NCBI RefSeq assembly: GCF_020532555.1
Contig: NZ_JAJBBR010000007.1
Coordinates: forward strand, 124,001 to 188,000
DNA from: Microvirga lenta
GTDB taxonomy: Bacteria; Pseudomonadota; Alphaproteobacteria; Rhizobiales; Beijerinckiaceae
Direction of reading: 5' to 3'
DNA: 64,000 nt
The notes below the pieces were generated by a model. That model was given only the letters and a program-made list of their open reading frames with translations, had not been told where the DNA came from and made no database searches. Both the position numbers and the translations under genes were made by a program. Each line of letters opens with the position of its first letter. Within the stretch, counting starts at the first letter, position 1. Positions 1 through 8,616 of the stretch are shown here, piece after piece.

Positions 1-1
1 T

Positions 2-907
2 GGCCGAACCGAGTTCCAGCGGGCAGTGAAGCAGACGCTGGCCTTCAACTGGCGCTTCGACATCGCCCAGTTCCTGCATCGCCGGATCGGCATCAGCGGT
101 TTTCTGGAGCGCCTCCTCGCGAGGAGGTTCGAGATGCTGTTCGCAACCCGGATCATCGTGGAGGAGCTGGTTCCGTTCGTCGACCGCAAGATCGCTCCGA
201 TCCTCGGATCGAGGGTGGGCGAGGTGCTGGGAGAGATGGTGGACAGGCGCCGGGAGGCCATCGACCGCGCCCTTGAGGCCCTTCGTCTCCAGTACCCGAC
301 CTATGCCGAGTCTCTGGAGCGTCGGCTTCTGCGCAAGACCGCGCTGAGGCAGGAGGAGCTGGAATACGACGTTCTTCTCGCCGATGGCCTTATCGGCCCG
401 GAGCTTCACGCCAACCTCCGCCGCTCCGTGGAGGAGGAGCGTCGCAAGGCCGAGATTCAGCCCCGGCTGGATCTCGCGGTGAATGCGCGGGAGCTTGTGG
501 CGCAGTTGCCCCTCTTTGCCGAGCTTTCCGAGGCACAGATCGGAGCGCTGGCCAGGTTGCTGCGCCCGATATTCGCCGTGCCCGGCGAGCGTCTGATCCG
601 GCGCGGGGACCCGGGAGACGCTGTCTACTTCATCTCCTCGGGGGCTCTGGAAGTGAACGCTCCCGGCCAGAAGGTGCGGCTGGGCCGCGGCGACTTCGTC
701 GGGGAGATTGCCTTGCTCACGGGGCTTCCGCGCCAGTCGGACGTGTATGCGATCGGCTACTGCTTCCTGCTCCGTCTGGATGTGCGCGCCTTCCAGGCCT
801 TCCTGGCGGATCACCCGGCCATCCGCCGACAGATCGAAGAGGTTGCCGCCCAACGCGTCGAGGCAAACGCTAGCTTTGAGCGGCCTGTGAGTCTGCAGCC
901 GTCGTAG
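2..907 (+). CDS. Cation:proton antiporter, C-terminal part with cyclic-nucleotide-binding domain (5' truncated)
   Basis: The frame is open to the left window edge, so this is the C-terminal 301 residues of a longer protein; a GTG at 26 is an internal codon, not a convincing start. The first visible ~150 residues are basic and helical (RRFEMLFATRIIVEELVPFVDRK and onward), as in the cytoplasmic tails of NhaP/CPA1 Na+/H+ antiporters. From about visible residue 165 there is a cNMP-binding fold: LPLFAELSEAQIGALARLL, then PGERLIRRGDPGDAVYFISSG, then the phosphate-binding-cassette region GDFVGEIALLTGLPRQSDV with the conserved Glu and Arg. The antiporter assignment rests on family knowledge of this architecture, because the transmembrane part lies outside the window. 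Another membrane protein with a cNMP tail is possible. Confidence 0.65.
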   Translation, partial: GRTEFQRAVKQTLAFNWRFDIAQFLHRRIGISGFLERLLARRFEMLFATRIIVEELVPFVDRKIAPILGSRVGEVLGEMVDRRREAIDRALEALRLQYPTYAESLERRLLRKTALRQEELEYDVLLADGLIGPELHANLRRSVEEERRKAEIQPRLDLAVNARELVAQLPLFAELSEAQIGALARLLRPIFAVPGERLIRRGDPGDAVYFISSGALEVNAPGQKVRLGRGDFVGEIALLTGLPRQSDVYAIGYCFLLRLDVRAFQAFLADHPAIRRQIEEVAAQRVEANASFERPVSLQPS

Positions 908-1223
908 CGGGCTGCGGCTGGCGCTCCGAATGGCCTCGGCGAGGCTGGGGCGCTGAACGAGGAACATCCTCCATCTGCGCAGGAGCTCGTCTGCGCCGGC
1001 CTGCCGACCTGTACTCTTTCCTCCGGAGCGGCCGCTGGACCCGGGTCCGGACATGCTCGTGCGCGCTCTGCGGTTGCCCGTCCAGCGCTTTCACATGCGG
1101 CAAGGGAGGCGCATCGGGATAGCGCATGGACATCAGAGAGTGAAAAACCGGCGGGAAGGAGAGGACCGCGAGTCCTCCGGGCACCATATTCCCCAGAATG
1201 AACGGGACCAGTGTCCTCTGCAT
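870..1223 (-). CDS. Possible small hypothetical protein
   Basis: This reading frame of 117 residues opens with MQRTLVPFILGNMVPGGLAV, a hydrophobic stretch, preceded on the minus strand by a purine-rich AGAGG about 7 bases before the ATG. The first ~60 residues read like a protein. The rest is Arg/Ala/Pro-rich, runs antisense into the 3' end of the antiporter gene and looks like non-coding shadow sequence, so the true gene may be shorter or frameshifted. I recognise no family. It is listed because it otherwise leaves the 908-1278 interval without any gene. Confidence 0.3.
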   Translation of the reverse strand: MQRTLVPFILGNMVPGGLAVLSFPPVFHSLMSMRYPDAPPLPHVKALDGQPQSAHEHVRTRVQRPLRRKEYRSAGRRRRAPAQMEDVPRSAPQPRRGHSERQPQPATTAADSQAAQS

Positions 1224-1278
1224 CTCCGGACCTCTCCCTGGTGATTGGCAACCGGCGAGACGAGCCGGTTCCGGATCG

Positions 1279-1521
1279 CTACAGTCTCGGAACCGCCGGG
1301 AGCTCTTCCTCGCGCAGGTTGAGGATCTCGATCAACCGGCCGACACGGCCCGATGGGATCGACCGGCCCTCATTCAGCATCGCCTCCTCGTTCTCGACCC
1401 AGGCCTGCGCCTCGGCGATTTCGGCAGGGCTGGGATCGAGGCGCAGGATCTCCGCCACCGTTCCGTCCTCTGTCGCTCCGATGAGAGCCTCCACTTCGCG
1501 ACGCGTCAGTCTTTCCGCCAT
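1279..1521 (-). CDS. Small acidic hypothetical protein
   Basis: The 80-residue protein starts MAERLTRREVEALIGATEDG and is mainly helical and acidic (AEIAEAQAWVENEEAMLNEG). The minus-strand ATG is preceded by GGAGATCTCAC, giving a plausible ribosome binding site. I recognise no domain. Its size and composition suit a small regulatory or toxin-antitoxin-like component, but no partner gene is adjacent, so no function is assigned. Confidence 0.5.
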   Translation of the reverse strand: MAERLTRREVEALIGATEDGTVAEILRLDPSPAEIAEAQAWVENEEAMLNEGRSIPSGRVGRLIEILNLREEELPAVPRL

Positions 1522-1787
1522 GTGAGATCTCCATGGTTGCGTGGAAGTCGCCCCAAATTTGGGATCGTTTCCCCGCCTATCAAGGTCTCTGAATGGGTGA
1601 TCGGACCCTTGCCCGTGCAGCCAAATCGAGCTTCGGGGCGACCATTTCCCTGCTCAGCTCGAACCGGGTGACAAGACGCCGGTTGCCTCTCTACCCTGAG
1701 CGAGCGCTCGGGACCGTCGCTCCCGCGACATGAGCTGGAGGTGCCATGCCGGGCTCCCGCGGCACGGCGCATCATGAGGAGTAGAGC

Positions 1788-2015
1788 TTGGACGACTATC
1801 TCGACGATCTGAGGCGGAGTCTCGAACGGGATCTGGGCCTGGTCCCTTCCGATAAGGCACAGGACCGGCCCGCTGCGAAGGATGGCGTGTCGCTGATCAT
1901 TACGAAGGAGCAGCGCGCCAGACTGCACGAGCGGGGTTTCTCCGAGGGTGAGGTCCGCAACATGACGCCGGCCCAGGCCCATCGGCACCTGGGGATCACC
2001 CATACCGACGAATAA
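1788..2015 (+). CDS. Small hypothetical protein, TTG start
   Basis: The 75-residue protein starts at TTG with GAGGAG seven bases upstream, a strong Shine-Dalgarno that decides this start. The sequence is [20 protein letters not shown] at the N terminus; the C-terminal half, with [28 protein letters not shown], reads like a small helical repeat. There are no membrane segments or signal peptide. I do not recognise the family. It sits immediately before selO on the same strand and may be co-transcribed with it (gap about 120 bases). Confidence 0.55.
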   Translation: MDDYLDDLRRSLERDLGLVPSDKAQDRPAAKDGVSLIITKEQRARLHERGFSEGEVRNMTPAQAHRHLGITHTDE

Positions 2016-2137
2016 GGGGCCCGGAACGCCGGATCGGCAAGATTTCGGTGACTTCCTTCGAACCGAACCTGCGTTTGGAAGCTTGTTCTCCAAGGCAAGA
2101 GGCACGATCTCAGCATGCCTTGGATGAAAAGCTGCCC

Positions 2138-3616
2138 ATGACAGTCCATTTCCCGTTCAACAACACCTACGCCCGGCTGCCGGATCGGTTTTACGCACGG
2201 GTGGCGCCCACGCCTGTCTCGGGACCGAAGCTTATTCGGCTGAACCGCGAGCTTGCCGTGCAGCTCGGCCTCGATCCTGACCGGCTCGCCAGTCCTGAAG
2301 GTGTGGAATTCCTGTGCGGCAGGCGCGTGCCGGAGGAGGCCGAGCCCATCGCCATGGCCTATGCCGGGCATCAGTTCGGACATTTCGTGCCGCAACTCGG
2401 CGATGGCCGCGCCATTCTCCTCGGCGAGGTGGTCGACCGGGATGGCGTCCGCCGCGATATCCAGCTCAAGGGCTCGGGACCGACTCCCTTTTCGCGCCGT
2501 GGCGATGGCCGCGCCGCGCTGGGGCCCGTGCTGCGCGAGTACCTCGTCAGCGAGGCGATGGCGGCGCTGGGAATTCCCACGACGCGTGCGCTGGCCGCGG
2601 TACTGACGGGGGATGTCGTCGCGCGCGAGATGCCGCTCCCCGGAGCGGTTCTCACCCGTGTCGCCTCGAGCCATGTCCGGGTCGGGACGTTCCAGTTCTT
2701 CGCGGCCCGCCAGGATGTGGAGGGACTGCGCCTGCTGGCGGACTACGTCATCGGCCGCCATTACCCGCAGGCCGCCGGGAGCGACCGGCCTTATCGCGCG
2801 TTCCTGGACCTGGTCATCGCCGCTCAGGCGGATCTCGTTGCGCGGTGGCTGCATGTCGGCTTCATCCACGGCGTCATGAACACCGACAACATGTCCGTTG
2901 CGGGCGAGACCATCGACTACGGTCCCTGCGCGTTCATGGATGCTTACGATCCAGCCACGGTCTTCAGCTCGATCGACCAGCAGGGCCGCTACGCCTATGG
3001 CAACCAGCCGCGCATCGCCCTGTGGAACCTGACGCGGCTGGCGGAGGCGCTTCTGCCGCTCCTGTCCGACGACGAGGAAAAGGCGGTTGCCGAGGCGAAC
3101 GAGGCGCTCGGTGCGTTTCCTCGGGACTTCGAGACCGCCTACCATGCAGGGCTCAGGCGGAAGATCGGATTGGCAACAGAGCGGGAAGAGGACCCGGCGC
3201 TGGCGGGAGATCTTCTGAAAGCCATGGCCGAGAACGGGGCGGACTTTACCCTGACGTTCCGGCGGTTGAGCGATGCAGCGGCCGGCCCTGAAGGCGACGA
3301 GGCCGTCAGGAACCTCTTCATCAATCCGCTTGCCTACGATGCCTGGGCCGCGCGGTGGCGGGAGCGGCTTGCTCAGGAGCCGCAGGACGGGGCAAGCCGC
3401 CGAGCGGCGATGCGGGCCGTCAATCCGGCCTTCATTCCTCGCAACCACAAGGTCGAGGCTGTCATTCAGGCGGGCCTCGAGCACAACGATTTCGCACCTT
3501 TCGAGGAGCTGCTGGCGGTCGTTTCCAAGCCCTATGACGACCAGCCTTCCCTTGCTCGTTATGCGGAGCCGCCGGAGCCGCACGAGCGTGTCCTGCGGAC
3601 ATTCTGCGGGACGTGA
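2138..3616 (+). CDS. selO: Protein adenylyltransferase SelO (YdiU/UPF0061 family)
   Basis: This 492-residue pseudokinase-fold AMPylase transfers AMP from ATP to Ser/Thr/Tyr hydroxyls of target proteins and is linked to redox stress (family knowledge). Visible signatures are the N-terminal [20 protein letters not shown], the nucleotide-binding [20 protein letters not shown], the catalytic-loop-like [14 protein letters not shown] and the DFG-like [12 protein letters not shown]. The C terminus ends RVLRTFCGT, keeping the C-terminal Cys that in SelO proteins can form a regulatory disulfide. An upstream in-frame GTG at 2048 would add 30 residues unlike the family, so the ATG at 2138, directly followed by [10 protein letters not shown], is preferred. 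Length is typical. A hairpin follows the stop codon. Confidence 0.93.
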   Translation: MTVHFPFNNTYARLPDRFYARVAPTPVSGPKLIRLNRELAVQLGLDPDRLASPEGVEFLCGRRVPEEAEPIAMAYAGHQFGHFVPQLGDGRAILLGEVVDRDGVRRDIQLKGSGPTPFSRRGDGRAALGPVLREYLVSEAMAALGIPTTRALAAVLTGDVVAREMPLPGAVLTRVASSHVRVGTFQFFAARQDVEGLRLLADYVIGRHYPQAAGSDRPYRAFLDLVIAAQADLVARWLHVGFIHGVMNTDNMSVAGETIDYGPCAFMDAYDPATVFSSIDQQGRYAYGNQPRIALWNLTRLAEALLPLLSDDEEKAVAEANEALGAFPRDFETAYHAGLRRKIGLATEREEDPALAGDLLKAMAENGADFTLTFRRLSDAAAGPEGDEAVRNLFINPLAYDAWAARWRERLAQEPQDGASRRAAMRAVNPAFIPRNHKVEAVIQAGLEHNDFAPFEELLAVVSKPYDDQPSLARYAEPPEPHERVLRTFCGT

Positions 3617-3662
3617 GGCGGCTGCGAGCCGTCCGGCCGGAAGGTAATCACTCGAACCGGAG

Positions 3663-3687
3663 GAACGCCTCTTCGCCGGAGGCGTTC
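3663..3687 (+). terminator. Terminator-like hairpin after selO
   Basis: A perfect 9-bp stem, GAACGCCTC pairing with GAGGCGTTC around a 7-base loop, lies about 47 bases after the selO stop. It is followed only by a weak pyrimidine run, so it may terminate inefficiently or stabilise the transcript end. Confidence 0.45.
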
Positions 3688-3746
3688 AGTCCTCTTCAGG
3701 ACACGCGGCACGGACCCGAAGGTGCAGCCCCGGGGGAGACAGCTTC

Positions 3747-3959
3747 ATGAATCAGCTTATCGCGTCGATTGCGTTCGTCTTCATGGCCGCGTCCGCTGCT
3801 CGGGCGCAAGCTCCGGCAACTCCCGGTTCGCCTCCGGCCACTGATCCTACCGAAGTCGGACAAACCGGCGGCATCACGGACTACTGGTGGATCATCCTGC
3901 TGGTGATCATCGTCATCGGCGCAATCTGGTACTTCTCGCGCCGGAACAGGCGGACTTAG
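3747..3959 (+). CDS. Small secreted or membrane-anchored protein
   Basis: This 70-residue protein has an N-terminal signal-like segment ending near ASAARAQA, a Pro/Thr-rich spacer (PATPGSPPATDPTEVGQTGG), and one C-terminal transmembrane helix (WWIILLVIIVIGAIWYF) followed by an Arg-rich tail RRNRRT. If the signal is cleaved the mature protein would be a short periplasmic peptide anchored by its C-terminal helix. I recognise no family; small proteins of this layout are common in Methylobacteriaceae. Confidence 0.6.
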   Translation: MNQLIASIAFVFMAASAARAQAPATPGSPPATDPTEVGQTGGITDYWWIILLVIIVIGAIWYFSRRNRRT

Positions 3960-4046
3960 GAAAGCAGGTCCTGCAAGGGTGGGCGAGGCGCATCCGGGCC
4001 AGGGCGGAAGCAGCATGAAGTCTCGATTTCCAAGGGGGGTAGCATC

Positions 4047-4853
4047 ATGCATCGCCTTGTCTGTTCCCTCATCGTCGCCGCAGCATTCACCCTCATGAGC
4101 TCATCCGTCCATTCCCTGGCAGCCTTCGATCGGATCGTCGTCTTCGGAGACAGCCTGTCCGACAACGGCAATGCCGGACGGGCCTCGAACGGGCCGGTCT
4201 GGGTCGAGCATCTGGCCGAACGGTTCGGCCTGACCCTGAAACCGAGCCGGACGGGCGGATCCAACTATGCCGTTGGCGGGGCCCGTCTCGACCCACGGTC
4301 CGGCAACACCAGCCTGCGGGCGCAGGCCAGCGCGTACCTGCAGGCGTCCAAGGCGCGCGGGTCGACGCTTCACATCGTGTATGGCGGGGGCAACGATCTG
4401 CTGGCGACCGTCGGTCAGCCCCAGGCTCATCGGATCGTGGACGCCGCCGTCGCCTCCCTGAGGAGTATCGTGGCCGATCTGGCAGGCGAGGGCGCGACCG
4501 ATATTCTCGTGCCCAATCTGCCGGCCGTCGGGATCACTCCGGCGGTGCGCGCCCATGGCAGGCAAGCCGTTGAGGCCGCGAACACGCTCGCGGCACATTT
4601 CAACAGCGCCCTGGATCGGGCCCTCTCCGAATTTGCCGGCCGGGCCGGCCTGCGTTTGCACCGCCTCGATGTGTGGCAGATGGCGGAGCAGGTGGTCAGC
4701 GATCCCGCAGCCGCAGGCTTCACCGACATTGCCGCCCCTTGCGTTCAGAACCGGCGCTGCGAAGGGCACCTGTTCTGGGATGGCATTCATCCGACAACAC
4801 AGGCGCATCGGCGTCTGGCGGAGGCCGCCATCCGGGTGCTGGAGGCGCAATAG
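4047..4853 (+). CDS. GDSL/SGNH-family lipase or esterase, secreted
   Basis: The 268-residue protein has an N-terminal signal peptide (about residues 1-26, ending VHSLAA). The SGNH hydrolase blocks follow in order: block I FDRIVVFGDSLSDNGN with the nucleophile Ser, block III YGGGNDLL with the oxyanion Asn, and block V WDGIHPTTQAH with the catalytic Asp and His. It most resembles the secreted GDSL esterases of the SGNH/PlaA type, which hydrolyse ester bonds of lipids or polysaccharide acyl groups. The substrate cannot be told from sequence. The purine-rich AAGGGGGGTAG before the ATG supports the start. No partner gene is apparent. Confidence 0.85.
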   Translation: MHRLVCSLIVAAAFTLMSSSVHSLAAFDRIVVFGDSLSDNGNAGRASNGPVWVEHLAERFGLTLKPSRTGGSNYAVGGARLDPRSGNTSLRAQASAYLQASKARGSTLHIVYGGGNDLLATVGQPQAHRIVDAAVASLRSIVADLAGEGATDILVPNLPAVGITPAVRAHGRQAVEAANTLAAHFNSALDRALSEFAGRAGLRLHRLDVWQMAEQVVSDPAAAGFTDIAAPCVQNRRCEGHLFWDGIHPTTQAHRRLAEAAIRVLEAQ

Positions 4854-5007
4854 AGCGGGAAGCGCAGGAGGGCCGGGAGGCGCCTTCGCCAGCTTTTCTG
4901 CGGATGCCGGGCCGCAATCGGCCCTGCGCCTCGAAGTTCCTCTCGGGTCGATAGGAAACAAGTTTCGCGGCCAGCATTGATATTCAGACAGGCACATAGG
5001 AGCGATC

Positions 5008-5355
5008 ATGACCCAGGAAAAAACTGGTCCGGATGCAACACCCCGCATTGGCCTCGATCTGGGCCGTCAGGTGCTCGAAGGCCCGGGTGGTGGCGGCCGG
5101 GAGGAAAACGCGGGTGCGAGCGAGGAGATGATCCGCCAGAAAGCCTATGAGATCTGGGAGAGGGAGGGCCGCACGGGCGACCCGCAGGATCATTGGTACA
5201 GGGCGGAGCGCGAGCTGAGCGATGCCGCGCAGGAGCGCACGGCGGCAACCGTCGAGGATGCGCCTCCCGTGGCCGCCGTGAGCGCGAAGGAGGCGGTCAG
5301 CGATCAGCCCGCCGAAGAGGCCACGAAGCGGAAGAGGACCCAGAGGAAGGGCTGA
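5008..5355 (+). CDS. DUF2934-domain protein
   Basis: This 115-residue soluble protein has AGGAG before its ATG. The segment at residues ~37-70 (EEMIRQKAYEIWEREGRTGD followed by PQDHWYRAERELSDAAQE) is the DUF2934 signature, a short domain with the recurrent WEREGRP/DHWYRAE pattern whose function is unknown. The tail is Ala/Glu/Lys-rich and disordered-looking (EATKRKRTQRKG). Such genes are common and often multicopy in Rhizobiales. No operon partner is evident; the next gene is convergent. Confidence 0.75.
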   Translation: MTQEKTGPDATPRIGLDLGRQVLEGPGGGGREENAGASEEMIRQKAYEIWEREGRTGDPQDHWYRAERELSDAAQERTAATVEDAPPVAAVSAKEAVSDQPAEEATKRKRTQRKG

Positions 5356-5394
5356 GCCGGCGGCGGGAAAGCCAGCCGCCTGCGCCCGAACGGT

Positions 5395-6384
5395 TCAGGT
5401 CCTGAGATGGGCGCTGGCGGCCGCCAAGCCGGCCTCCGCCTCCGAGACGGAAATCGCGCCCGGCTTGAGCTTCTCGCGCACCATCCTGGCGCTCAACTCG
5501 ACGAAATAGGCATTGGCCGGAACCGGCACCCCGTGGAGGCGGCCGAGCAGCACGATCTCGCCGTTGAGATAGTCGGTCTCGACGGAGCCGGCTCCGCGGG
5601 CGAGACTCTGCGTCGTCGAGCCGCCCGAACGGTCGACGCCCGGAATCGGCTGGTAGCGCATCAATTGCTCGCGGCGCGGATCGGAGGCCCCGATGTCCCG
5701 CCAGGGGATTCCGGCCGCCGCGAAGACTGCTTCGGCCTCGGCGCGGAGCAGGGCGCCGAAGTGCTTCAGGTCCGCATCCAGGCCGAGCGCGGCTTCGAGG
5801 ATGTTGCGGAGGTTGAGCAGCAGCTTGCCGTACTTGCTCTGCATCACGTCGGGCGTGACGAAGGCGGCGATGTTCGCAGCCTCCAGGGCCTCGGCGAGAT
5901 CGGTGTCGTGCCTGTTGCTGCCTCCCGGATAGCGTCCGATGTCGAATATGCCGTGACGCGGGGTCGAGAAGGCGCTGACCTCGCCGGGAGCCGAGATCGT
6001 CGCCGGCATCATGACGGTCACGCCATGGACCTCGGGGAAACGGCGCAGGGCCAGGCGCTCGTTGGTGACGCCGTTCTGAACGCAGAAGATCGGCTGCTCG
6101 ACGACGCCCGCGGCACGAAGCCGTTCCAGGGCGGCGAGGGTGTCCTGCGTCTTCATCGTCAGCAGGATCGCGTCGTCCGCACGGAAGTCGATCTCGGCGG
6201 GATCGGACACGCATGGGGAATGGGCTCGCGCGGTCCGGTCGGGCGACCGGAGCAGCAGGCCGTCGGTTCTGATCGCCTCGAGCTGAGCGCCGCGGGCGAT
6301 GCCGATCACCTGCTGGCCGGACAGCGCGAGGGCCGCCGCGACCGTGCCGCCGATTGCGCCGACGCCATAGACGATGATCCGCAT
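5395..6384 (-). CDS. 2-dehydropantoate 2-reductase family oxidoreductase
   Basis: The 329-residue protein carries an N-terminal Rossmann fold beginning MRIIVYGVGAIGGTVAAALA, the GxGxxG NAD(P)-binding loop of ApbA/PanE. The C-terminal all-helical domain holds the conserved QSKYGKLLLNLRNILEAALG region. The classic enzyme reduces ketopantoate to pantoate in coenzyme A synthesis. Many Rhizobiales carry several paralogues of unproven substrate, so I give no gene symbol. The ATG is preceded by GGGGGAAC on the minus strand. Length is at the upper end for the family. The gene is convergent with the DUF2934 gene and divergent from the DUF937 gene. Confidence 0.85.
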   Translation of the reverse strand: MRIIVYGVGAIGGTVAAALALSGQQVIGIARGAQLEAIRTDGLLLRSPDRTARAHSPCVSDPAEIDFRADDAILLTMKTQDTLAALERLRAAGVVEQPIFCVQNGVTNERLALRRFPEVHGVTVMMPATISAPGEVSAFSTPRHGIFDIGRYPGGSNRHDTDLAEALEAANIAAFVTPDVMQSKYGKLLLNLRNILEAALGLDADLKHFGALLRAEAEAVFAAAGIPWRDIGASDPRREQLMRYQPIPGVDRSGGSTTQSLARGAGSVETDYLNGEIVLLGRLHGVPVPANAYFVELSARMVREKLKPGAISVSEAEAGLAAASAHLRT

Positions 6385-6511
6385 GATGTTCCCCCCTGAG
6401 TGCCGGTGCCGTCGGGCCCGAAGTTGGGCCGCTGCCCCTCATAGCGCGCCGGATGCCGTTTCGGAAAGGGAGCTTGTCCTTGCGTGGGATCTTCCTGGAT
6501 TCCCGGCCGTT

Positions 6512-6578
6512 AGGATCCGGTGGGCATCACCCGGAATCCTGACACGACAGGAGCCTGCTGCCTGGCAGCGGGCTTTTT
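6512..6578 (+). ncRNA. Candidate structured leader or small RNA ending in a terminator
   Basis: Two consecutive hairpins are visible on the plus strand: AGGATCCGG (6512-6520) with CCGGAATCCT (6531-6540), and a terminator stem GCCTGCTG/CAGCGGGC (6553-6560 with 6566-6573) followed by TTTTT. No plus-strand gene ends upstream, since the flanking gene is divergent, so this terminator must end a short transcript: either a small RNA or an attenuated leader of the gene starting at 6616. Confidence 0.4.
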
Positions 6579-6615
6579 GCTTTCCGGTTTTCGTTCGACA
6601 CTGAGGAGGATTGGC

Positions 6616-7092
6616 ATGAGCCGCGGATTTCCATCCATGACCGCCCTGTTGGGCCTGCTCGCGATTGCGGGATACCAGAACAGGGACGAGCTTGCCGAAA
6701 TGCTCGGCGGGCAGGGTTCGAACGGCCCGGGGGGCCAGGGCCCCGGCGGTCAGCAGGGCCACCAGCAGCAGGGAGGGCTGGGCGGCCTCCTTGGCGGCCT
6801 GGGCGGCATGGCGGGCGGCGCAGGTGCCGGCGGATTGCTGAACGGCGGCCTCGGCGAGCTGGTGGAGCGCTTCAAACAGAACGGCCAGGGCGAGGCGGCG
6901 GAATCCTGGGTCGGCCACGGACCCAACAAGGAGATGTCGCCGCAGGAGCTCGAACAGGCCATCGGCCCCGACGTGCTGGACGACCTGTCCCAGCGGACGG
7001 ACCTGCCGCGGGACGAGCTGCTCGCGAGGCTCTCGCGGGATCTGCCCAAGGCGGTCGACAGCTACACGCCCGACGGACGGCTGCCCGCATAG
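6616..7092 (+). CDS. DUF937/YidB-like small protein
   Basis: The 158-residue protein starts at an ATG preceded by GAGGAGGA five bases upstream; earlier in-frame starts would read through the candidate terminator. After MSRGFPSMTALLGLLAIAGY there is a Gly/Gln-rich low-complexity linker (about residues 38-80). A C-terminal part follows with AESWVGHGPNKEMSPQELEQ and VLDDLSQRTDLPRDELLARL, the recognisable YidB/DUF937 signature (SWVG.G.N..I...L...LG). The role of the family is unknown. The linker is longer and more Gly-rich than in E. coli YidB. Confidence 0.8.
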   Translation: MSRGFPSMTALLGLLAIAGYQNRDELAEMLGGQGSNGPGGQGPGGQQGHQQQGGLGGLLGGLGGMAGGAGAGGLLNGGLGELVERFKQNGQGEAAESWVGHGPNKEMSPQELEQAIGPDVLDDLSQRTDLPRDELLARLSRDLPKAVDSYTPDGRLPA

Positions 7093-7213
7093 GACGGCTT
7101 CCGCCGCTGCCGACGAGGGCGGCGTCGGGCTGCAGGTCCTGGATCGGCCCTCGCGGCCCGGCTCCTGCCGGAACGGCCTCGGCGCCATGGCGTTCCCCTC
7201 CGAGGAGGATGCC

Positions 7214-7645
7214 ATGCCGACGAAACTGCCAGACGAAAGACAGGTCCGCGAACCGGGGTCGATGGAGCTCGACCCCACGGGCGAGGGCATCGCCGTTGAG
7301 GAAACGCGGCGCCTGATCGCCTCCAGCAAGGTCGAGGGCACCCCGGTCTACAACCGGACCGGCGAGGAGCTCGGAACCGTGTACAACTTCATGGTCGACA
7401 AGGTCTCCGGACAGGTCGCCTATGTGGTGATGAGCTTCGGCGGCTTTTTGGGGATCGGCGAGAGCTATCATCCGCTGCCCTGGCGCTCGCTGACCTACGA
7501 CACCCGGCTGGGCGGCTACGTGGTCGACATCGACAAGGACCGGCTTGCCGAGGCTCCGCGCTACGGGGCCGACGAGGATCCGTTCACCGACGACGAGTAC
7601 GGCGCGAGGGTCGACGCCTACTACAGGACCACACCCACCGCCTGA
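7214..7645 (+). CDS. PRC-barrel domain protein
   Basis: This 143-residue protein starts at an ATG preceded by CGAGGAGGAT; the earlier in-frame start at 7187 lies in front of that ribosome binding site and is rejected. Residues ~35-110 (LIASSKVEGTPVYNRTGEEL, GTVYNFMVDKVSGQVAYVVM, then SFGGFLGIGESYHPLPW) form a PRC-barrel domain like those in photosynthetic reaction-centre H subunits, RimM and many stress-linked Rhizobiales proteins. Free-standing PRC-barrel proteins have no settled function. It sits in a run of small plus-strand genes with the DUF937 and membrane-protein genes. Confidence 0.85.
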   Translation: MPTKLPDERQVREPGSMELDPTGEGIAVEETRRLIASSKVEGTPVYNRTGEELGTVYNFMVDKVSGQVAYVVMSFGGFLGIGESYHPLPWRSLTYDTRLGGYVVDIDKDRLAEAPRYGADEDPFTDDEYGARVDAYYRTTPTA

Positions 7646-7690
7646 GCGAAGAGAATTCGGCAGCACGGGCCGCGGCCCGGGACGTGAGTC

Positions 7691-7951
7691 ATGACCAGGC
7701 ATCACATCGGCTTCGGCGGCAGGCGTGTCGGTCTGCCGCGCTCGCGTGCCCTTCGGATCGGGCTCGGCGTTGCGCTCGTGGCGGCGGGCTTCGTCGGCTT
7801 CCTGCCGATCCTGGGATTCTGGATGATCCCTCTGGGCGTGGCCATTCTCTCCATCGATCTGCCGCTCGCGCGCAGGCTTCGCCGCAGGGTCGTGGTGTGG
7901 TGGGAGCGCCGCCGCCGGCCGCGTCCGGTCCGGACTCCGATGCGCCGCTAG
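7691..7951 (+). CDS. Small basic inner-membrane protein
   Basis: The 86-residue protein has two closely spaced hydrophobic segments (about residues 21-38 and 40-58, reading ALRIGLGVALVAAGFVGF and LPILGFWMIPLGVAILSI) and a strongly Arg-rich C-terminal tail. The LPILGFWMIPLG segment resembles the PGPGW-type putative transmembrane family, though the diagnostic motif is only partly kept. It begins 46 bases after the PRC-barrel gene and may share its transcript. Function unknown. Confidence 0.55.
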   Translation: MTRHHIGFGGRRVGLPRSRALRIGLGVALVAAGFVGFLPILGFWMIPLGVAILSIDLPLARRLRRRVVVWWERRRRPRPVRTPMRR

Positions 7952-8116
7952 AAGCGGCTCCGAGCGGCAGGCGGCTTGCCGGCATGGCGCTCATGCAAAA
8001 AGAACACTCGCGCCTCCCGGCCGCGACGGGATAAGGCGTCTCTTCACCTCGTCCGAATTCCGCCCTAGTTATCAGAGCGATAGGCGAGAGTGTGTTGGAG
8101 CACGTGTGGCGTGAAT

Positions 8117-8440
8117 ATGGGCGGGGATCAGTTCTTTGCGATCGGGATTTTGGCTGTGGCCCTGGCTCTGGGCCTGGGGCTGCTCTTCCTGATCGTTCTT
8201 CTCGGGCGAAAGCTGTGGGCTTGGATGACCGGTGCGCGCCGGCCGGCGCGTGACGAACCTCCTTCGAACCCGGCTCCGGCCGCTGCGGGCGACGGGGCCT
8301 ATGCCCCCTCGCTCCTCGCGTCGGACCTCTACGCGATCCGATCCAACCTCAATGCCGTTTCCCGGCAGATCGAGGATCTGGAGCGCAAGCTCCGGCTCGG
8401 CTCATCGAATGCCAGCGTCATCGGCTTGAAGCGCAAGTAG
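8117..8440 (+). CDS. Small single-pass membrane protein with coiled-coil tail
   Basis: From the ATG at 8117 the protein has 107 residues: an N-terminal transmembrane helix (FFAIGILAVALALGLGLLFL and onward), a Pro/Ala-rich spacer, and a C-terminal segment (LYAIRSNLNAVSRQIEDLER) that reads as a short coiled coil. An in-frame GTG at 8090 would add nine residues; the ATG is preferred because the helix then begins directly. I recognise no family; an envelope-associated role is only inferred. Confidence 0.5.
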   Translation: MGGDQFFAIGILAVALALGLGLLFLIVLLGRKLWAWMTGARRPARDEPPSNPAPAAAGDGAYAPSLLASDLYAIRSNLNAVSRQIEDLERKLRLGSSNASVIGLKRK

Positions 8441-8461
8441 TCCGCTGCCGTGCCGCATTTC

Positions 8462-8556
8462 GGGCGGTGCCGGCCGGCCTGACCCGCGCCCCTCTCCGCC
8501 GGCTGCCCAAGCAGCCGCCCCTCCCCACAAGGGGGAGGGAGGGGCCCGGGCCATGA
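8462..8556. repeat. GC-rich intergenic hairpin sequence between convergent genes
   Basis: Between the stop codons of the convergent flanking genes lies a C-rich then G-rich stretch with CCCCTCCCC directly facing GGGGGAGGGAGGGG. It can fold into a strong hairpin and may act as a bidirectional terminator or be a copy of a REP-like chromosomal repeat. Confidence 0.35.
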
Positions 8557-8616
8557 ACGGCAAGGGGTGGAGAGCCGGTCCGCTCGCGGCGCCTAGGACC
8601 TGCGCCGGCGACCGGG

